Assembly: GCF_015353075.1 (NCBI RefSeq) | Contig: NZ_CP064190.1 | Coordinates: 61,047 to 125,046 of the forward strand | DNA: 64,000 bases | Source: Rhizobium sp. 007 | GTDB taxonomy: Bacteria; Pseudomonadota; Alphaproteobacteria; Rhizobiales; Rhizobiaceae | Reading direction: 5' to 3' | Shown here: positions 45,053 to 54,029 of the stretch, piece after piece | Position numbering within the stretch: position 1 is the stretch's first letter | How the letters are laid out: the number at the start of each line of letters is the position of its first letter | Made by a program: the position numbers and the translations under genes | Notes under the pieces: model-generated | The model's input: only the letters and a program-made list of their open reading frames with translations | Told to the model about the DNA's origin: nothing | Databases searched by the model: none

Positions 45053-46270
45053 TTAGCGCAGAGCGTTCAGCGCTGCGACCAGCTGCGGCAAACCCTCGCG
45101 CAGATCTTCGCCAGATACCCCGTAAAAAATCCTGAGACCGTGTTTGTCACCGAACGCGCTGCCGGACACAGTCGCTGTGCCCGCCTCCTGTATAAGGTAG
45201 GCAGCCAAGTCATCGACGGTATCAATCGTGCGGGCGACGTGGCGTCGTCCCAAGAGCTCCCGTACATCGAGATAGAAATAGAAGCCACCCTGCGCGTGTG
45301 GCCGCGGAACGTCGCGGAGCCTCTGGAGCATCCCCAGACCCGCCTCGCGATTGATTTCGAGCTGCCCCATTGCCCAACGATGAAATTGGCCGTCGTCCGA
45401 GCGGAGATGCTCCAGGACTGCGTACTGGCTGATCACGTTGGGGCACGACGTGATGTGGCTCTGCAAGGCCCGAACGGACGCGATTATGTTCGGGGGCGCC
45501 AACATATAGCCGACGCGCCAACCTGCAATCGCGAGCGTCTTGGAAAACGAATCGATGATGATGGTGCGCTCCCGAACCTCCGGGATCAGTGAGACAAGAT
45601 GATGGTGTTGGTAGGGCGGATAGACAAAGGACCTGTAGCACTGATCGAAAATGATCCACAGATTGTGCTTGATCGCGATTTCGGCTACAGCGCGCAGATG
45701 ACTCTCGTCGTACACAACGCCGGTCGGATTGTTCGGCGTGTTAACGATGATCGCACGGGTCCTTTCTGTCACCGCTTCCGAGATACTGCCGATGTCCATC
45801 TGCCCGTCTGCGGTATGCTGAATGTGCACAGGCAAGGCACCTCCAAGCCGAATCTGGGCTGGATAGGTCTGCCAGTAGGGCTGGGGGATGATGACCTCGT
45901 CACCGGGGTCGAGTAGGATGAACGTCAAATAGAACAGGCCCGGCTTCGCACCAGCGGTCACCGCGACCTCGTCCGCCGTCCACTCCTGACCTGTATCGCG
46001 TGAGAACTGCTCCGCAATGGCCAACCTCAATTCGGGCAATCCGATGGTATCGGTGTACCGGGTTTTCCCGCCTTTTACCGCCGCGATCGCGGCATCGGTC
46101 ACCAGGTCCGATGTGCCGAGCGCGAACTCGCCGATGGTGAAATCAATGACGCGGCCGCGCTCGGCTGCAGGTTTCGCCGCCGCCCTTGCAGCTGATGTTC
46201 CAGACGGGCGCATGCCTTGTGCCCGCGCTGCAGGCGACGGGACGCGATGGACTTCTTCATGATCAAACAT
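45053..46270 (-). CDS. PLP-dependent aminotransferase, class I (copy 3)
   Basis: A 405-residue paralogue of copies 1 and 2, sharing KTRYTDTIGLPELR, VTAGAKPGLFY, PQPYWQTYPAQIRLGG, NTPNNPTGVVYDE and the PLP Lys in DSFSKTLAIAGWRVGY. Start at 46270 (MFDHEEVHRV) gives the best alignment; an in-frame ATG at 46336 would add 22 residues. Followed 21 bases later by the broken nucleotidyltransferase, so the aminotransferase-nucleotidyltransferase order of the pepM operon is kept but no pepM lies upstream. Confidence 0.85.
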   Translation of the reverse strand: MFDHEEVHRVPSPAARAQGMRPSGTSAARAAAKPAAERGRVIDFTIGEFALGTSDLVTDAAIAAVKGGKTRYTDTIGLPELRLAIAEQFSRDTGQEWTADEVAVTAGAKPGLFYLTFILLDPGDEVIIPQPYWQTYPAQIRLGGALPVHIQHTADGQMDIGSISEAVTERTRAIIVNTPNNPTGVVYDESHLRAVAEIAIKHNLWIIFDQCYRSFVYPPYQHHHLVSLIPEVRERTIIIDSFSKTLAIAGWRVGYMLAPPNIIASVRALQSHITSCPNVISQYAVLEHLRSDDGQFHRWAMGQLEINREAGLGMLQRLRDVPRPHAQGGFYFYLDVRELLGRRHVARTIDTVDDLAAYLIQEAGTATVSGSAFGDKHGLRIFYGVSGEDLREGLPQLVAALNALR

Positions 46271-46917
46271 CTGAGATCCTGTTTTCGTGGCGTGGTGAAT
46301 GCGTGGGTATCGGTTTTTCAACGTGTCCCCTGCCATAGCCGTGGCAGGTAACGCAACGAGGGAACTTCAAAAGTCGTGCCAGCTGTGCAGAAAGAACCTC
46401 AAAAAAATCTTCTGCTTGTTATTCAATGGCTTAAGTGATCTTGCAGCAGAACCAAGCCGAACAGCCCCCGTGCCACGCACTCGACAAAACCGACAGTCGT
46501 GTCGGTCATGTAAGCAAGTACGTCCTCTGTCCACGAGGCTAGCGAGCTTCGACACCTCAGCCTGTCTGGTTGGCGACCTGGCGCCGCTTTCCGTTAAGAG
46601 GCGATGAAAGATAACCGTCACGAATACATCTATGGCAGTACCGATCCCAAGGCTAATGAGGGGCTTGGAACGGTCATGGAATCGTTTTCGTCGGATTTCT
46701 TGGCTTGTTGCAGGTTGCGCTCCGTACAGTTTCTGCGTGGTATCGAGACACGTTGGCTTGGCTAAACGAAACCGCGACCTATCTTTTGCGGGCTTCTGGC
46801 CTTTCTAAACGGAAAGTTCAATTTTCGAGATCGGCATGAAGCATGCCGATCTCATACTAACGGCCAGTGATCGAGACCGAGCAGCTCCCTGATCGTCTGC
46901 GACTTGAGGATTGAACG
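46271..46917. other. gene-free stretch
   Basis: About 650 bases upstream of aminotransferase copy 3 with only short open frames lacking recognisable domains. The promoter of copy 3 should lie near 46300-46450. No pepM-like sequence is visible here. Confidence 0.4.
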
Positions 46918-47181
46918 ATGAGCAAGCCCCTGCGGGAAGACGGCCCCCCTTTGACGGAAAGGGTGAATGACTACGACGAGGTCCACTCCGCGAGCTACCT
47001 GCGCCTACTCGACGCCGACGCGGAGGGCGCGGACTGGCGCGAAGCAGTCAGGATCATTTTCGGCATCGATCCCGATGTTGATCCCGTTTGCGCCAAGCGT
47101 ATTCATGAGACGCATCTCGCTCGGGCCCGCTGGATGACGGAAGTCGGTTACCGGCACCTGCTCGATCCGCGCATGCAATAG
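46918..47181 (+). CDS. DUF2285-like small protein
   Basis: An 87-residue protein; ADWREAVRIIFGIDPDVDPV, then HETHLARARWMTEVGYRHLL match a small family usually annotated DUF2285 and found on mobile elements of alphaproteobacteria, often near excisionase-like regulators. Starts after GAGGATTGAACG. Complete in length for the small form. Function unknown. Confidence 0.7.
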   Translation: MSKPLREDGPPLTERVNDYDEVHSASYLRLLDADAEGADWREAVRIIFGIDPDVDPVCAKRIHETHLARARWMTEVGYRHLLDPRMQ

Positions 47182-47392
47182 TCGTTTCTATTTCTGCAGC
47201 TTTGAGCAGAACCGGCGAGCAAGAGCAAGTGGCGGGCTCCGCCCCCGAATTCTTAGAGTTGAGAATTCAACCGCAGCCTGCTTAAATTCGCGCAACCTCC
47301 CAATTCATAGAGTACCTTGCGCGGAACACCGTCCGCGGGGGGACTTGCTATGATGGGGCTGTGTCATACCGGGATCACGTTTTTCGCTTGGC

Positions 47393-47450
47393 TCAAGTGG
47401 TGGCCGCATCTGGTGCAAGCGCGCGATAGAGCGTCGCGCGGCGTACCCCA
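47393..47450 (-). pseudogene. C-terminal scrap of a serine recombinase (helix-turn-helix)
   Basis: On the minus strand LGVRRATLYRALAPDAATT then stop: the recognition helix and tail of a Hin/Tn3-type resolvase. Nothing of the catalytic domain remains nearby. A short hairpin with six T residues (47460-47482) lies just beyond. Confidence 0.4.
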
Positions 47451-47508
47451 AGAGAAGAGTTCCTCGTCAAGAGGAATTTTTTCTTATGCGCTGTATGAAC
47501 CGTTTCGA

Positions 47509-47706
47509 TTAGGTCTCGCCTATGAATCGCAAGCCTTTGTCCGTCAGGCCCAGAGACGTCAAGCTTCCTTGCGTCAACACGGGATGCTGAACCATCGCAA
47601 GCTTATGATCGAGCAGGACGCGGATGCGTCGCCACGGTACGAGTTCTTCGCCACTCACGATCGCCGTCATGTCGGCCATGGCATTGCGGCGTTGAGGCTC
47701 TGTCAT
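47509..47706 (-). CDS. small hypothetical protein
   Basis: A 65-residue frame (MTEPQRRNAMADMTAIVSG to GLRFIGET). A strong AAGGAGG site upstream serves an ATG at 47727 that encodes only MSIVDQ before a stop overlapping this start (TAATG), so it may be translated by coupling from a tiny leader peptide. No family recognised. Confidence 0.4.
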   Translation of the reverse strand: MTEPQRRNAMADMTAIVSGEELVPWRRIRVLLDHKLAMVQHPVLTQGSLTSLGLTDKGLRFIGET

Positions 47707-47755
47707 TACTGATCGACTATGCTCATGCGGTTCCTCCTTGACCCCCCTGGTGTCT

Positions 47756-48901
47756 TCAGAAACGCTCGTTATTGTCCTCTTCATAGCCAGGATAGTCATC
47801 TTCCTTGGCGTAGTATTCCGCCGCGTCATACGTGCTCGTCTTCTTGAAACGGTTCGCCAGATTATTATCAACCGCAACAAGGCGTGACAGGCCGTGAATT
47901 TTCAGGCGGCACGCCACGCACTCGAATTGGCTCGGCAGGTAATCCTGCGTTTCGACGACCAAGCCTTGCTCAGCATCCAGCTTCACAACCGCGGGCGTAA
48001 TCGCCTCGCCCTGAACAAGTGCGATCGACGTGCAAGCAGGACAAGTCACGCGATGTCCCACCTGCCGCATTGCCCATACCTTTGCCGATTCCACCAAAGA
48101 AGGACGCTCGTCATCGCCCAGCGCGAGCCATTCCTTTCGGTGAGCCTCGACGTCGGCCAAAACCGCCTTCGCGCTCTTGTCTGCCTCCGCGGCAATGAGC
48201 TTTTCTGCAACCTCAGCTTCCAAGCCGTCGATAAAGTCCGTTAACGTCAGACCCATCGTCGCAAGGAGCGCCTTGTATGCCGCATAGAATTGCGGTTGCC
48301 AGGAAGAGCTGGCAATTCCCTCAAACACCGCTTCGCCTGAATGAAGTTCGCTGTTGCGCCGTCGGAGCTATGGCTGAAACTGGGTGATGACGGTTTGAGA
48401 AGGGCGGCGTATCGAGGCGGGTGATGAAGCCTGCCAGAACCTCTCAAGGAGAGCGATACGCCATGAACGAGACGATCAAAGCCGCAGAGCGCCGCTTGAT
48501 CAGCCTCGTCACCCAAATTGCAGCATAGCTCTGCGCCGTCCCGTGTGCACCACACAGAAGCTATGGTTCTCCGAAACGAATAATTCCGGATAGATCCCAG
48601 TCAGCCGCTTGAACACTTCCGTGACAGTGATCGATTTTGGCGCGGTTTTACCCTCATTGGGCTCAAACCCGAGCGCATGGTACAGGTTGGTCCAGTTTTT
48701 ATCATTGTCGGCAAGCAAGGCCGGGCTGACATTTGACAGGGCGGCCCTGCCCAGTAGTTCCAGAGCCAGGCTGGACCAGAGCGCCTGCTCCCATCCGTCG
48801 GCAGACTCCGCCATCCGTTCGGCATAGCGCAGCGCTTTCGCGAACAACGCTTCGGCATCCCAGTTATCAGGTGTCGGCCCGGGCTCAATCGTCTTCTTCA
48901 C
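47756..48901 (-). pseudogene. hypothetical gene split by a 168-bp MITE-like element
   Basis: The upstream part (48901 to 48541) ends FCVVHTGRR and the downstream part (48354 to 47756) begins SELHSGEAVFEGIASSSWQP. Removing the element with one copy of the 9-base duplication restores HTGRRNSELHSGEAVFEG in frame, so the gene was intact before insertion. Joined product is about 320 residues with a possible zinc site (VTCPACTSIAL ... FECVACRLK). Function unknown. Confidence 0.8.
48364..48531. mobile_element. MITE-like element with 9-bp target duplication
   Basis: Terminal inverted repeats of about 26 bases (GAGCTATGGCTG... left and GAGCTATGCTGC... read from the right) flank 168 bp. TGCGCCGTC occurs directly at both sides (48355-48363 and 48532-48540). 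Inside is a short frame MNETIKAAERRLISLVTQ reminiscent of a transposase start. Nine-base duplications and this start suggest a deleted IS256-type element; that family call is tentative. Confidence 0.8.
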
Positions 48902-49581
48902 TGCAGCCTCCCCAAATACACGCGCTCAAGCCTGCGTCCCTCGCAACCGGACGGGACCAGCGCTCGGGCATGGAGCATGCGCCAGTTATCAATGACCAAT
49001 GTATCGCCTCGCGTCGCGAGCGCGATCGGCTGGCACGCTCGGAGACGCATCGCCTCCCGGAATTGCGCGGAGCCCTCCTCGCCGGCTTTGCTGGCGGGCT
49101 GTATAAATACCTCATCCCATCTCAGGATGGCACCCTCTTCCACCGGCTGATAGATTCGCAGCAGCGGAAGTTTTCCCTGGACCGGACGGACGATCGCCCG
49201 TGCGAGAAGGTCAAGTCCGACGCTACGGGCCAGCTCGGCCCCGTCAATCAGCATTGTCGGCACTTCCCAGAAGCCGACGACACAGCGCAGCATTAGGTAG
49301 CGCGGCGGCGCGCGCCAGTGCGCCATGTCGGTATGAAACGGAAAGGCCTGGAGCCCATAGAGCCCGCTATAGGAGTTTGGCGTCGAGGCTTCTTTCGCGG
49401 CCGGCGTCAGGGTGTGCACGGGATCGCCGTCGCCAAGCGACAACGGCTGGCCGAACGACGCGGCCACATCGCCAGCCGATCACTCCGGCCGCCAAGCCGG
49501 CATCAGGGCATAGCCGCGTTCGAGCACCTGGTCCCGAAGGCTGTTCATCCAACCATCCGTTGCTGGTTTCTCTGTCAGCAC
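48898..49581 (-). pseudogene. TauD/TfdA-family dioxygenase with an in-frame stop
   Basis: The main part carries the iron-binding motif FHTDMAHWRAPPRY and the C-terminal Arg/His region (DTLVIDNWRMLHARA). The N-terminus VLTEKPATDGWMNSLRDQVL, ERGYALMPAWRPE lies upstream in the same frame but is separated by a TGA at 49482-49480 just before SAGDVAASFG. Without the stop it would be about 227 residues. Such enzymes are Fe(II)/2-oxoglutarate oxygenases. It overlaps the split hypothetical gene by four bases, so they were one operon. Confidence 0.7.
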
Positions 49582-49924
49582 GATAGCCGGATGCCACCCT
49601 CACGCGCAATCTCACTTTTGCCAGCGGAGTTCGCCGGCGACGCGGAGCGCTACATACTCGGAGCGGCGACGGCGAACGGGCGGTCTCCGGCCGATACTAC
49701 ATGGAACCGCTTGCCGGGGGCAGTCGGTCCCGGTTTCCGCCCTGCGGTCGGCGCTTCTCTAATCGGCGTGTCGAGGTCAAGCGCCTTTCGCGCATTTTCT
49801 GGGCGGAACGAGTGAGATCGTCGTCCGCAGTCGGCCACAAAGATGACTTTGCGGCTTGGCGAGTATGGACTAGGCGCTGTAGATAGTAGGCCATTTGAAA
49901 GCCCTCCATATTTGCTGAGACCCG
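49582..49924. other. gene-free stretch
   Basis: Short open frames on both strands, including a minus-strand one at 49650-49934, show no recognised domain or good ribosome site. The promoter of the GNAT gene should lie near its right end. Confidence 0.35.
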
Positions 49925-50374
49925 ATGACCCCACCTAAAATTCGACCAGCGGAGCCTTCTGATTTACCTGGCATTTTGGCTCTCTATCGTCAGCTCAACC
50001 CCGGCGATCCTGTTCTCGATCTTCCCTCAGCCGAACCAACGTGGTTGGCATTGCTTTCGTGCGGCCTGACAACAGTGTTGGTGGCCGAAATGGAAGGAAA
50101 GCTTGTGTCGTCCTGCACACTTGCGATTGTGCCGAACCTGTCTCGGGGCGCTCGCCCTTATGGTGTGATCGAAAACGTGGTTACCGACGCAGATTATCGT
50201 CGGATGGGACTGGGACGCGCTGTTTTGCATGCTGCACGCGACAAGGGGTGGGAAGCCAACTGCTACAAGGTGCTGCTTGCGACGGGCTCCCAAAGGGAGT
50301 CGACTTTGCGGTTCTACGAGGGGGCAGGCTTTCAGCGAGGCGGAAAGACGTATTTCGAGATTCGCCGACCTTAA
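49925..50374 (+). CDS. GNAT-family N-acetyltransferase
   Basis: A 149-residue GNAT protein: IRPAEPSDLPGILALYRQL at the N-terminus, acetyl-CoA-binding motif A in VVTDADYRRMGLGRAVLHAA, and the C-terminal LRFYEGAGFQRGGKTYFEI. Complete and single-domain. Acyl acceptor unknown. It is alone on its strand here. Confidence 0.88.
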   Translation: MTPPKIRPAEPSDLPGILALYRQLNPGDPVLDLPSAEPTWLALLSCGLTTVLVAEMEGKLVSSCTLAIVPNLSRGARPYGVIENVVTDADYRRMGLGRAVLHAARDKGWEANCYKVLLATGSQRESTLRFYEGAGFQRGGKTYFEIRRP

Positions 50375-50502
50375 CCCCGGACAGCGACTTCATGTCCGCT
50401 TGTGGCGCAATCCAGCTGCGCCTGCCCTTTTAACCGGTCAAGCGGTGCGCGAAGTGGCTTCGGCCGCTGCGCCGCTTCGCCTGGTATGCTCATTGTTTCC
50501 TT

Positions 50503-50773
50503 CAGTAGGGAAAGGGCGCTCTGCCCCCTCTCCCCTGCAAGGGGAAAATCGGCCTCCCCGTCCTTCCTCAGCTCGCTCGGCTCGCTTCGTGCAGGATCGA
50601 CGCGGATCCGCATCCGCGGATTTGCGTCGCCCCTTCGGGCGGGTGATCCCCCTCCGATTTGTCCCCTTGCCCCCTCTCCCCCGCTGTTCCGCACGAGCTC
50701 GGGGAGCAGGAGCGGGGCTCCTGCCCCTTCGGGCACGAGACCGCTTCGCGGGAAAAAGGGAAAAGGGAATATC
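50503..50773 (+). promoter_or_regulatory. conserved long leader, copy B
   Basis: Homologous to the leader at 31131-31410 over its full length, with the same GCGGATCCGC palindrome and the same GCAGGAGC/GCTCCTGC hairpin near the downstream start. The two leaders precede unrelated genes, so the conservation is in the leader itself. Probably a shared control element for plasmid backbone genes. Confidence 0.7.
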
Positions 50774-52696
50774 ATGACCGAGATCATCACCATCGCATTG
50801 AACAAGCTGGACGCCGATCCGAAGAACGTCCGCAAGGCCTACAGCGCCGAGGGCGTCGAGGCGCTGGCCGCCAACATTCGAGAAGACGGCTACCGCCTGT
50901 TACAGAACCTCGTTGTTCGCAAGGGCGAGAAGAAGGGCCGCTATTTCGTGACGGCGGGCGGCCGACGCCTTGCCGCACTCAATCTGCTGGCCAAGGCGGG
51001 GGAGATCGCCAAGGATTTCCCCGTCGAGTGCAAGGAGCGCGAAGGCGAGATCGCCACGGAAATCAGCCTTGCCGAGAACATCTTGCGCGAGGACATGCAC
51101 CCGCTCGACCAGTACGAGGCATTCGACGCGCTTGCCAAGCAAGGCAAGGACGTTGCCGACATCGCGGCCCGTTTCGGCACGACCGAAATCATCGTTCGCA
51201 AGCGGCTGGCGCTCGCCCGAGTGTCGCCGGTCCTGTTGCAGCTTTATCGCGATGAGGACATGAGCTTTGCGCAGCTATCGGCCTTCACCATCAGCGATGA
51301 CCACGAAAGGCAGGTGACGGTTTGGAACGCGCTTCCCTCTTGGAACCGCGATGCGCATTCGATCCGGCGTGCGCTCACCGAGGAAATGATTGCCGCGACG
51401 GATAAGCGCGTGCAATTCATCGGCGGACTGGCGGCTTACGAGGAAGCCGGGGGAGCAGTCAAACGTGACTTGTTCGATGACCGTAACGCCGGATATGCGA
51501 CGGATGCCGCCTTGGTCGAAAAGCTCGTAGCGGAAAAGCTCGAGGCGACCGCCTCGAACGTTCGCGCCGAAGGCTGGAAATGGGTAGAGTGCTCCCCAAC
51601 CGCCCCCGCTGGCTATCATGCCATGAAGCGCCACTATCCGGAGGCGATTGCTCTTTCCGAGGAAGATCAGGCCGCGCTTGATGCCGCACAGACCGAATAT
51701 GACGAGCTTGCCGAGTTGATCGAAAACGGCGTGGCCGACGACGAGGCAGAGACAAAGCTGACGGAGGTCGAAAAACGGATAGACGCGCTCAATGCCCGGA
51801 CGGAAGGGTACAGCCCCGAGGCGTTGGAACAGGCGGGAACCCTCGTTTTCCTCGACTATTACGGTCGGCTTGCCATCGAGCGCGGTCTCGTAAAGCCGGA
51901 CGAAAACGCCGAGATGGAGGACAGGGATGATGATGGTGAGGGCCACCCGAGCGGCAAGGGCACGGAAGCACCCAAAGTCCCGTCTATCAACCATTCGGCG
52001 GCCCTGATTGAGGACCTTACGGCACATAAGACTGCTGCGCTGCGCATCGAACTGGCGAACAATCCGGAGGTCGCCCTTGTTGCCGTCGTTCATGCGATGC
52101 TGTTGCGCGTGGCCTACCCGTACAACACGGAGCAGAGCGCCCTTCAATTGTCGCTGACATACGAGCGCTTGGAGCCGTCGATCAAGGACGCCGAAAGCTG
52201 CAAGGGCCTGGCCGCCTTCAATGACCTTGCAGACAACTACGGCCATCACCTGCCCGGCAATCCTGCCGATCTGTTCGATTGGCTCTTGGAGCAGCCGCAG
52301 GACAGCGTGCTTTCGCTGCTGGCGTTCGGCGCAGCGCACGCGGTCAATGCGGTGGAGAAGAAGTTCACGGACCGGAAAAAGGGTATCGAGCAGGCGAACC
52401 AGCTTGGCCACGCGCTCAAGGTGCATATGTCGGATTGGTTCGAGACGACCGGCGACAGCTATTTTAAGCACGTCAACCGGACGACCATTGAACTTGTGGT
52501 GGCCGAGGCGAAGGGCGGTGAAGCGGAATTGTCGGTGAGAGCCGCGACTAAGAAGTCCGAGGCGGTGACAATCGCGGACCGCCTTGTTAACGGAAGCGGC
52601 TGGCTACCGGCCCCTGTTCGGATATCCTCACCCGAACAGATCGACGAGGGCAAAAGCTCTGCCGAAGACGAGCAGTTCCCCCAAGCGGCTGAGTAA
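50774..52696 (+). CDS. ParB/RepB/Spo0J-family large plasmid protein
   Basis: A 640-residue protein. The ParB N-terminal domain lies at residues 1-200: LDADPKNVRKAY, LVVRKGEKKGRYFVTAGGRR (CTP-binding region), EISLAENILREDMHPLDQYE, and helix-turn-helix VADIAARFGTTEIIVRKRL. The long C-terminal half is helical and acidic in the middle. Typical of rhizobial plasmids, separate from repABC partition; it may be a regulator or nucleoid protein. Start ATG follows AAAAGGGAA. Confidence 0.88.
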   Translation: MTEIITIALNKLDADPKNVRKAYSAEGVEALAANIREDGYRLLQNLVVRKGEKKGRYFVTAGGRRLAALNLLAKAGEIAKDFPVECKEREGEIATEISLAENILREDMHPLDQYEAFDALAKQGKDVADIAARFGTTEIIVRKRLALARVSPVLLQLYRDEDMSFAQLSAFTISDDHERQVTVWNALPSWNRDAHSIRRALTEEMIAATDKRVQFIGGLAAYEEAGGAVKRDLFDDRNAGYATDAALVEKLVAEKLEATASNVRAEGWKWVECSPTAPAGYHAMKRHYPEAIALSEEDQAALDAAQTEYDELAELIENGVADDEAETKLTEVEKRIDALNARTEGYSPEALEQAGTLVFLDYYGRLAIERGLVKPDENAEMEDRDDDGEGHPSGKGTEAPKVPSINHSAALIEDLTAHKTAALRIELANNPEVALVAVVHAMLLRVAYPYNTEQSALQLSLTYERLEPSIKDAESCKGLAAFNDLADNYGHHLPGNPADLFDWLLEQPQDSVLSLLAFGAAHAVNAVEKKFTDRKKGIEQANQLGHALKVHMSDWFETTGDSYFKHVNRTTIELVVAEAKGGEAELSVRAATKKSEAVTIADRLVNGSGWLPAPVRISSPEQIDEGKSSAEDEQFPQAAE

Positions 52697-52760
52697 CCAG
52701 TCGCGGGCCGGTCACGTTACCCGCGTGATCGGCCCTCCCGCTGTTTGGAGCGCACCGATG

Positions 52761-52820
52761 ATTGCGGGCAGGATCGACCTGGCCCGCAATCATGTTGAGG
52801 GGAGGCCCGACCCCCTCCCC
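52761..52820 (+). terminator. hairpin pair downstream of the ParB-like gene
   Basis: GATTGCGGGC pairs with GCCCGCAATC, followed by GAGGGGAGG pairing with CCTCCCCTC. Strong stems without a T run, so possibly a factor-assisted terminator or transcript stabiliser. Confidence 0.5.
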
Positions 52821-52867
52821 TCAGTCCCCTTCCCGCCCGGTTTCGGACGGCGCGATTGCGTATTTGT

Positions 52868-52917
52868 GTTGATGAGGATATGAAAAAAAGGATATGATAA
52901 TATCCTCGAAAGGATAT
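52868..52917 (+). promoter_or_regulatory. operator-like repeats before the toxin-antitoxin operon
   Basis: GGATAT occurs three times, and GGATATGATAATATCC is an inverted repeat directly before the antitoxin start. Antitoxins of this class repress their own operon at such sites. Confidence 0.55.
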
Positions 52918-53163
52918 ATGCCGATGCCGCTTTACATCAAGGATCCCGAGGTGGACAGGCTCACCGAGGAGCTTATCGGTCTCACGAAATCCAGCAAGGT
53001 TGAGGCGGTTAAAGCCGCGCTCAAGCACGAGATCGCCAACCACAGAGGTAGTCTGCCAATGCGCGAGCGGCTTGCCAAGTCCCTCGCCATGGCGCGCGAA
53101 GCTGGCCCGTTCGCTCCCGGCGACCATAAGCGCGAAACAGATGAAATGTGGGGCGAAGACTGA
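52918..53163 (+). CDS. vapB: VapB-family antitoxin (Rv0623/PSK type)
   Basis: An 81-residue protein, MPLYIKDPEVDRLTEELIGL then SKVEAVKAALKHEI, the ribbon-helix-helix-like N-terminus of the PSK-type VapB. C-terminal tail binds and neutralises the toxin in known pairs. ATG at 52918 has AAAGGA upstream. The toxin starts directly after its stop. Confidence 0.85.
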   Translation: MPMPLYIKDPEVDRLTEELIGLTKSSKVEAVKAALKHEIANHRGSLPMRERLAKSLAMAREAGPFAPGDHKRETDEMWGED

Positions 53164-53598
53164 ATGCTGTTCGTTGATGCGTCTGTCGTCGTCGCCATCC
53201 TCGCCCAGGAGCAAGACGCCGCCGAACTCATGGGCCGGTTAGAACGGGACGGCGGTCCTTTTTACGTATCAGCCGTGGTCCGTATGGAGGCCACCCTGTC
53301 GCTGACGCGCAGGCTGGCCGAGGCGACCGGTAAGGACAAGCCCGCCACTGCCGAAATGATGGAGATCGCCCGCCGCTTGGTCGATCAATTCGTTGCCGAT
53401 CTGGAAGCGCGCGAGGCAATGATTTCCGGCGATGTAGGTAGCAAAGCTCTCGATGCCGCTCGGCAGTTTGGAAAAATTGTGAATCATCCGGCCAAGCTGA
53501 ATATGGGCGATTGCTTCACCTATGCCTGCGCCAAGGCTTACCGCATGCGGATTGCCTACAAGGGCGATGATTTCGGCCAGACCGATCTAGGCTGGTAG
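53164..53598 (+). CDS. vapC: VapC-family PIN-domain toxin
   Basis: A 144-residue PIN-domain ribonuclease. Acidic residues are where expected: Asp in MLFVDASVVVAIL, Glu in VVRMEATLS, Asp in LNMGDCFTYACAK and the final Asp in YKGDDFGQTDL. Such toxins cleave RNA to halt translation and stabilise plasmids. Coupled to vapB. From 53599 to 53883 nothing recognisable. Confidence 0.9.
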   Translation: MLFVDASVVVAILAQEQDAAELMGRLERDGGPFYVSAVVRMEATLSLTRRLAEATGKDKPATAEMMEIARRLVDQFVADLEAREAMISGDVGSKALDAARQFGKIVNHPAKLNMGDCFTYACAKAYRMRIAYKGDDFGQTDLGW

Positions 53599-53883
53599 AA
53601 TCACTGAAGGTTCCCGATTTCTCGAGTCGGCCGCATCCTGCATCATTTTGCTGCAACACGCCATGTCCGAAGCAGCCTATTCGGCGTCGATACTAAGCGC
53701 GAAATTCTGAAAAACCAATACATTGACGCCATAGACACGCACCTTAGGCGGTTATGCGTGTAGCACGTTGTTGCGCCATTATGCTTTATGACGCTATGTT
53801 TTCAAATCAGCGGAATCAGCGCGATTCCGGAGCTGACATTCTGACCATATTTACGGAGAAGACACACCGACCAGAAAAGAAAA

Positions 53884-53911
53884 ACCGCTCCCGAAGAAAT
53901 CCGGAAGCGGT
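53884..53911 (-). terminator. terminator of a counter-transcribed RNA upstream of repC
   Basis: On the minus strand ACCGCTTCCGG pairs with CGGGAGCGGT and is followed by TTTTTC. It lies about 120 bases before repC and points against it, the position of the antisense RNA that controls RepC in repABC plasmids. The RNA would start near 53950-54010. Confidence 0.65.
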
Positions 53912-54029
53912 CTGTGAGTCGATAAATTAGCCAAGTCACTTCTCGCAGACCCTCCCTTCCCTGTCAATGACGAAAGCACCTTTTCGGTGAACGGCGAAGC
54001 TTTCCCTGGTCTCAAGACGGAGACGAGGA

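Noticed and set aside
47460..47482. Short hairpin with six T residues as a gene terminator
   Set aside because: The nearest plus-strand gene ends about 280 bases earlier, and the sequence lies next to a recombinase scrap, so a functional assignment is not supported.
47317..47712. Plus-strand open frame of 131 codons
   Set aside because: It runs antisense over the recombinase scrap and the small frame at 47509-47706 and has no domain.
51275..52471. 398-codon minus-strand frame opposite the ParB-like gene
   Set aside because: Antisense shadow of a strongly supported coding region.
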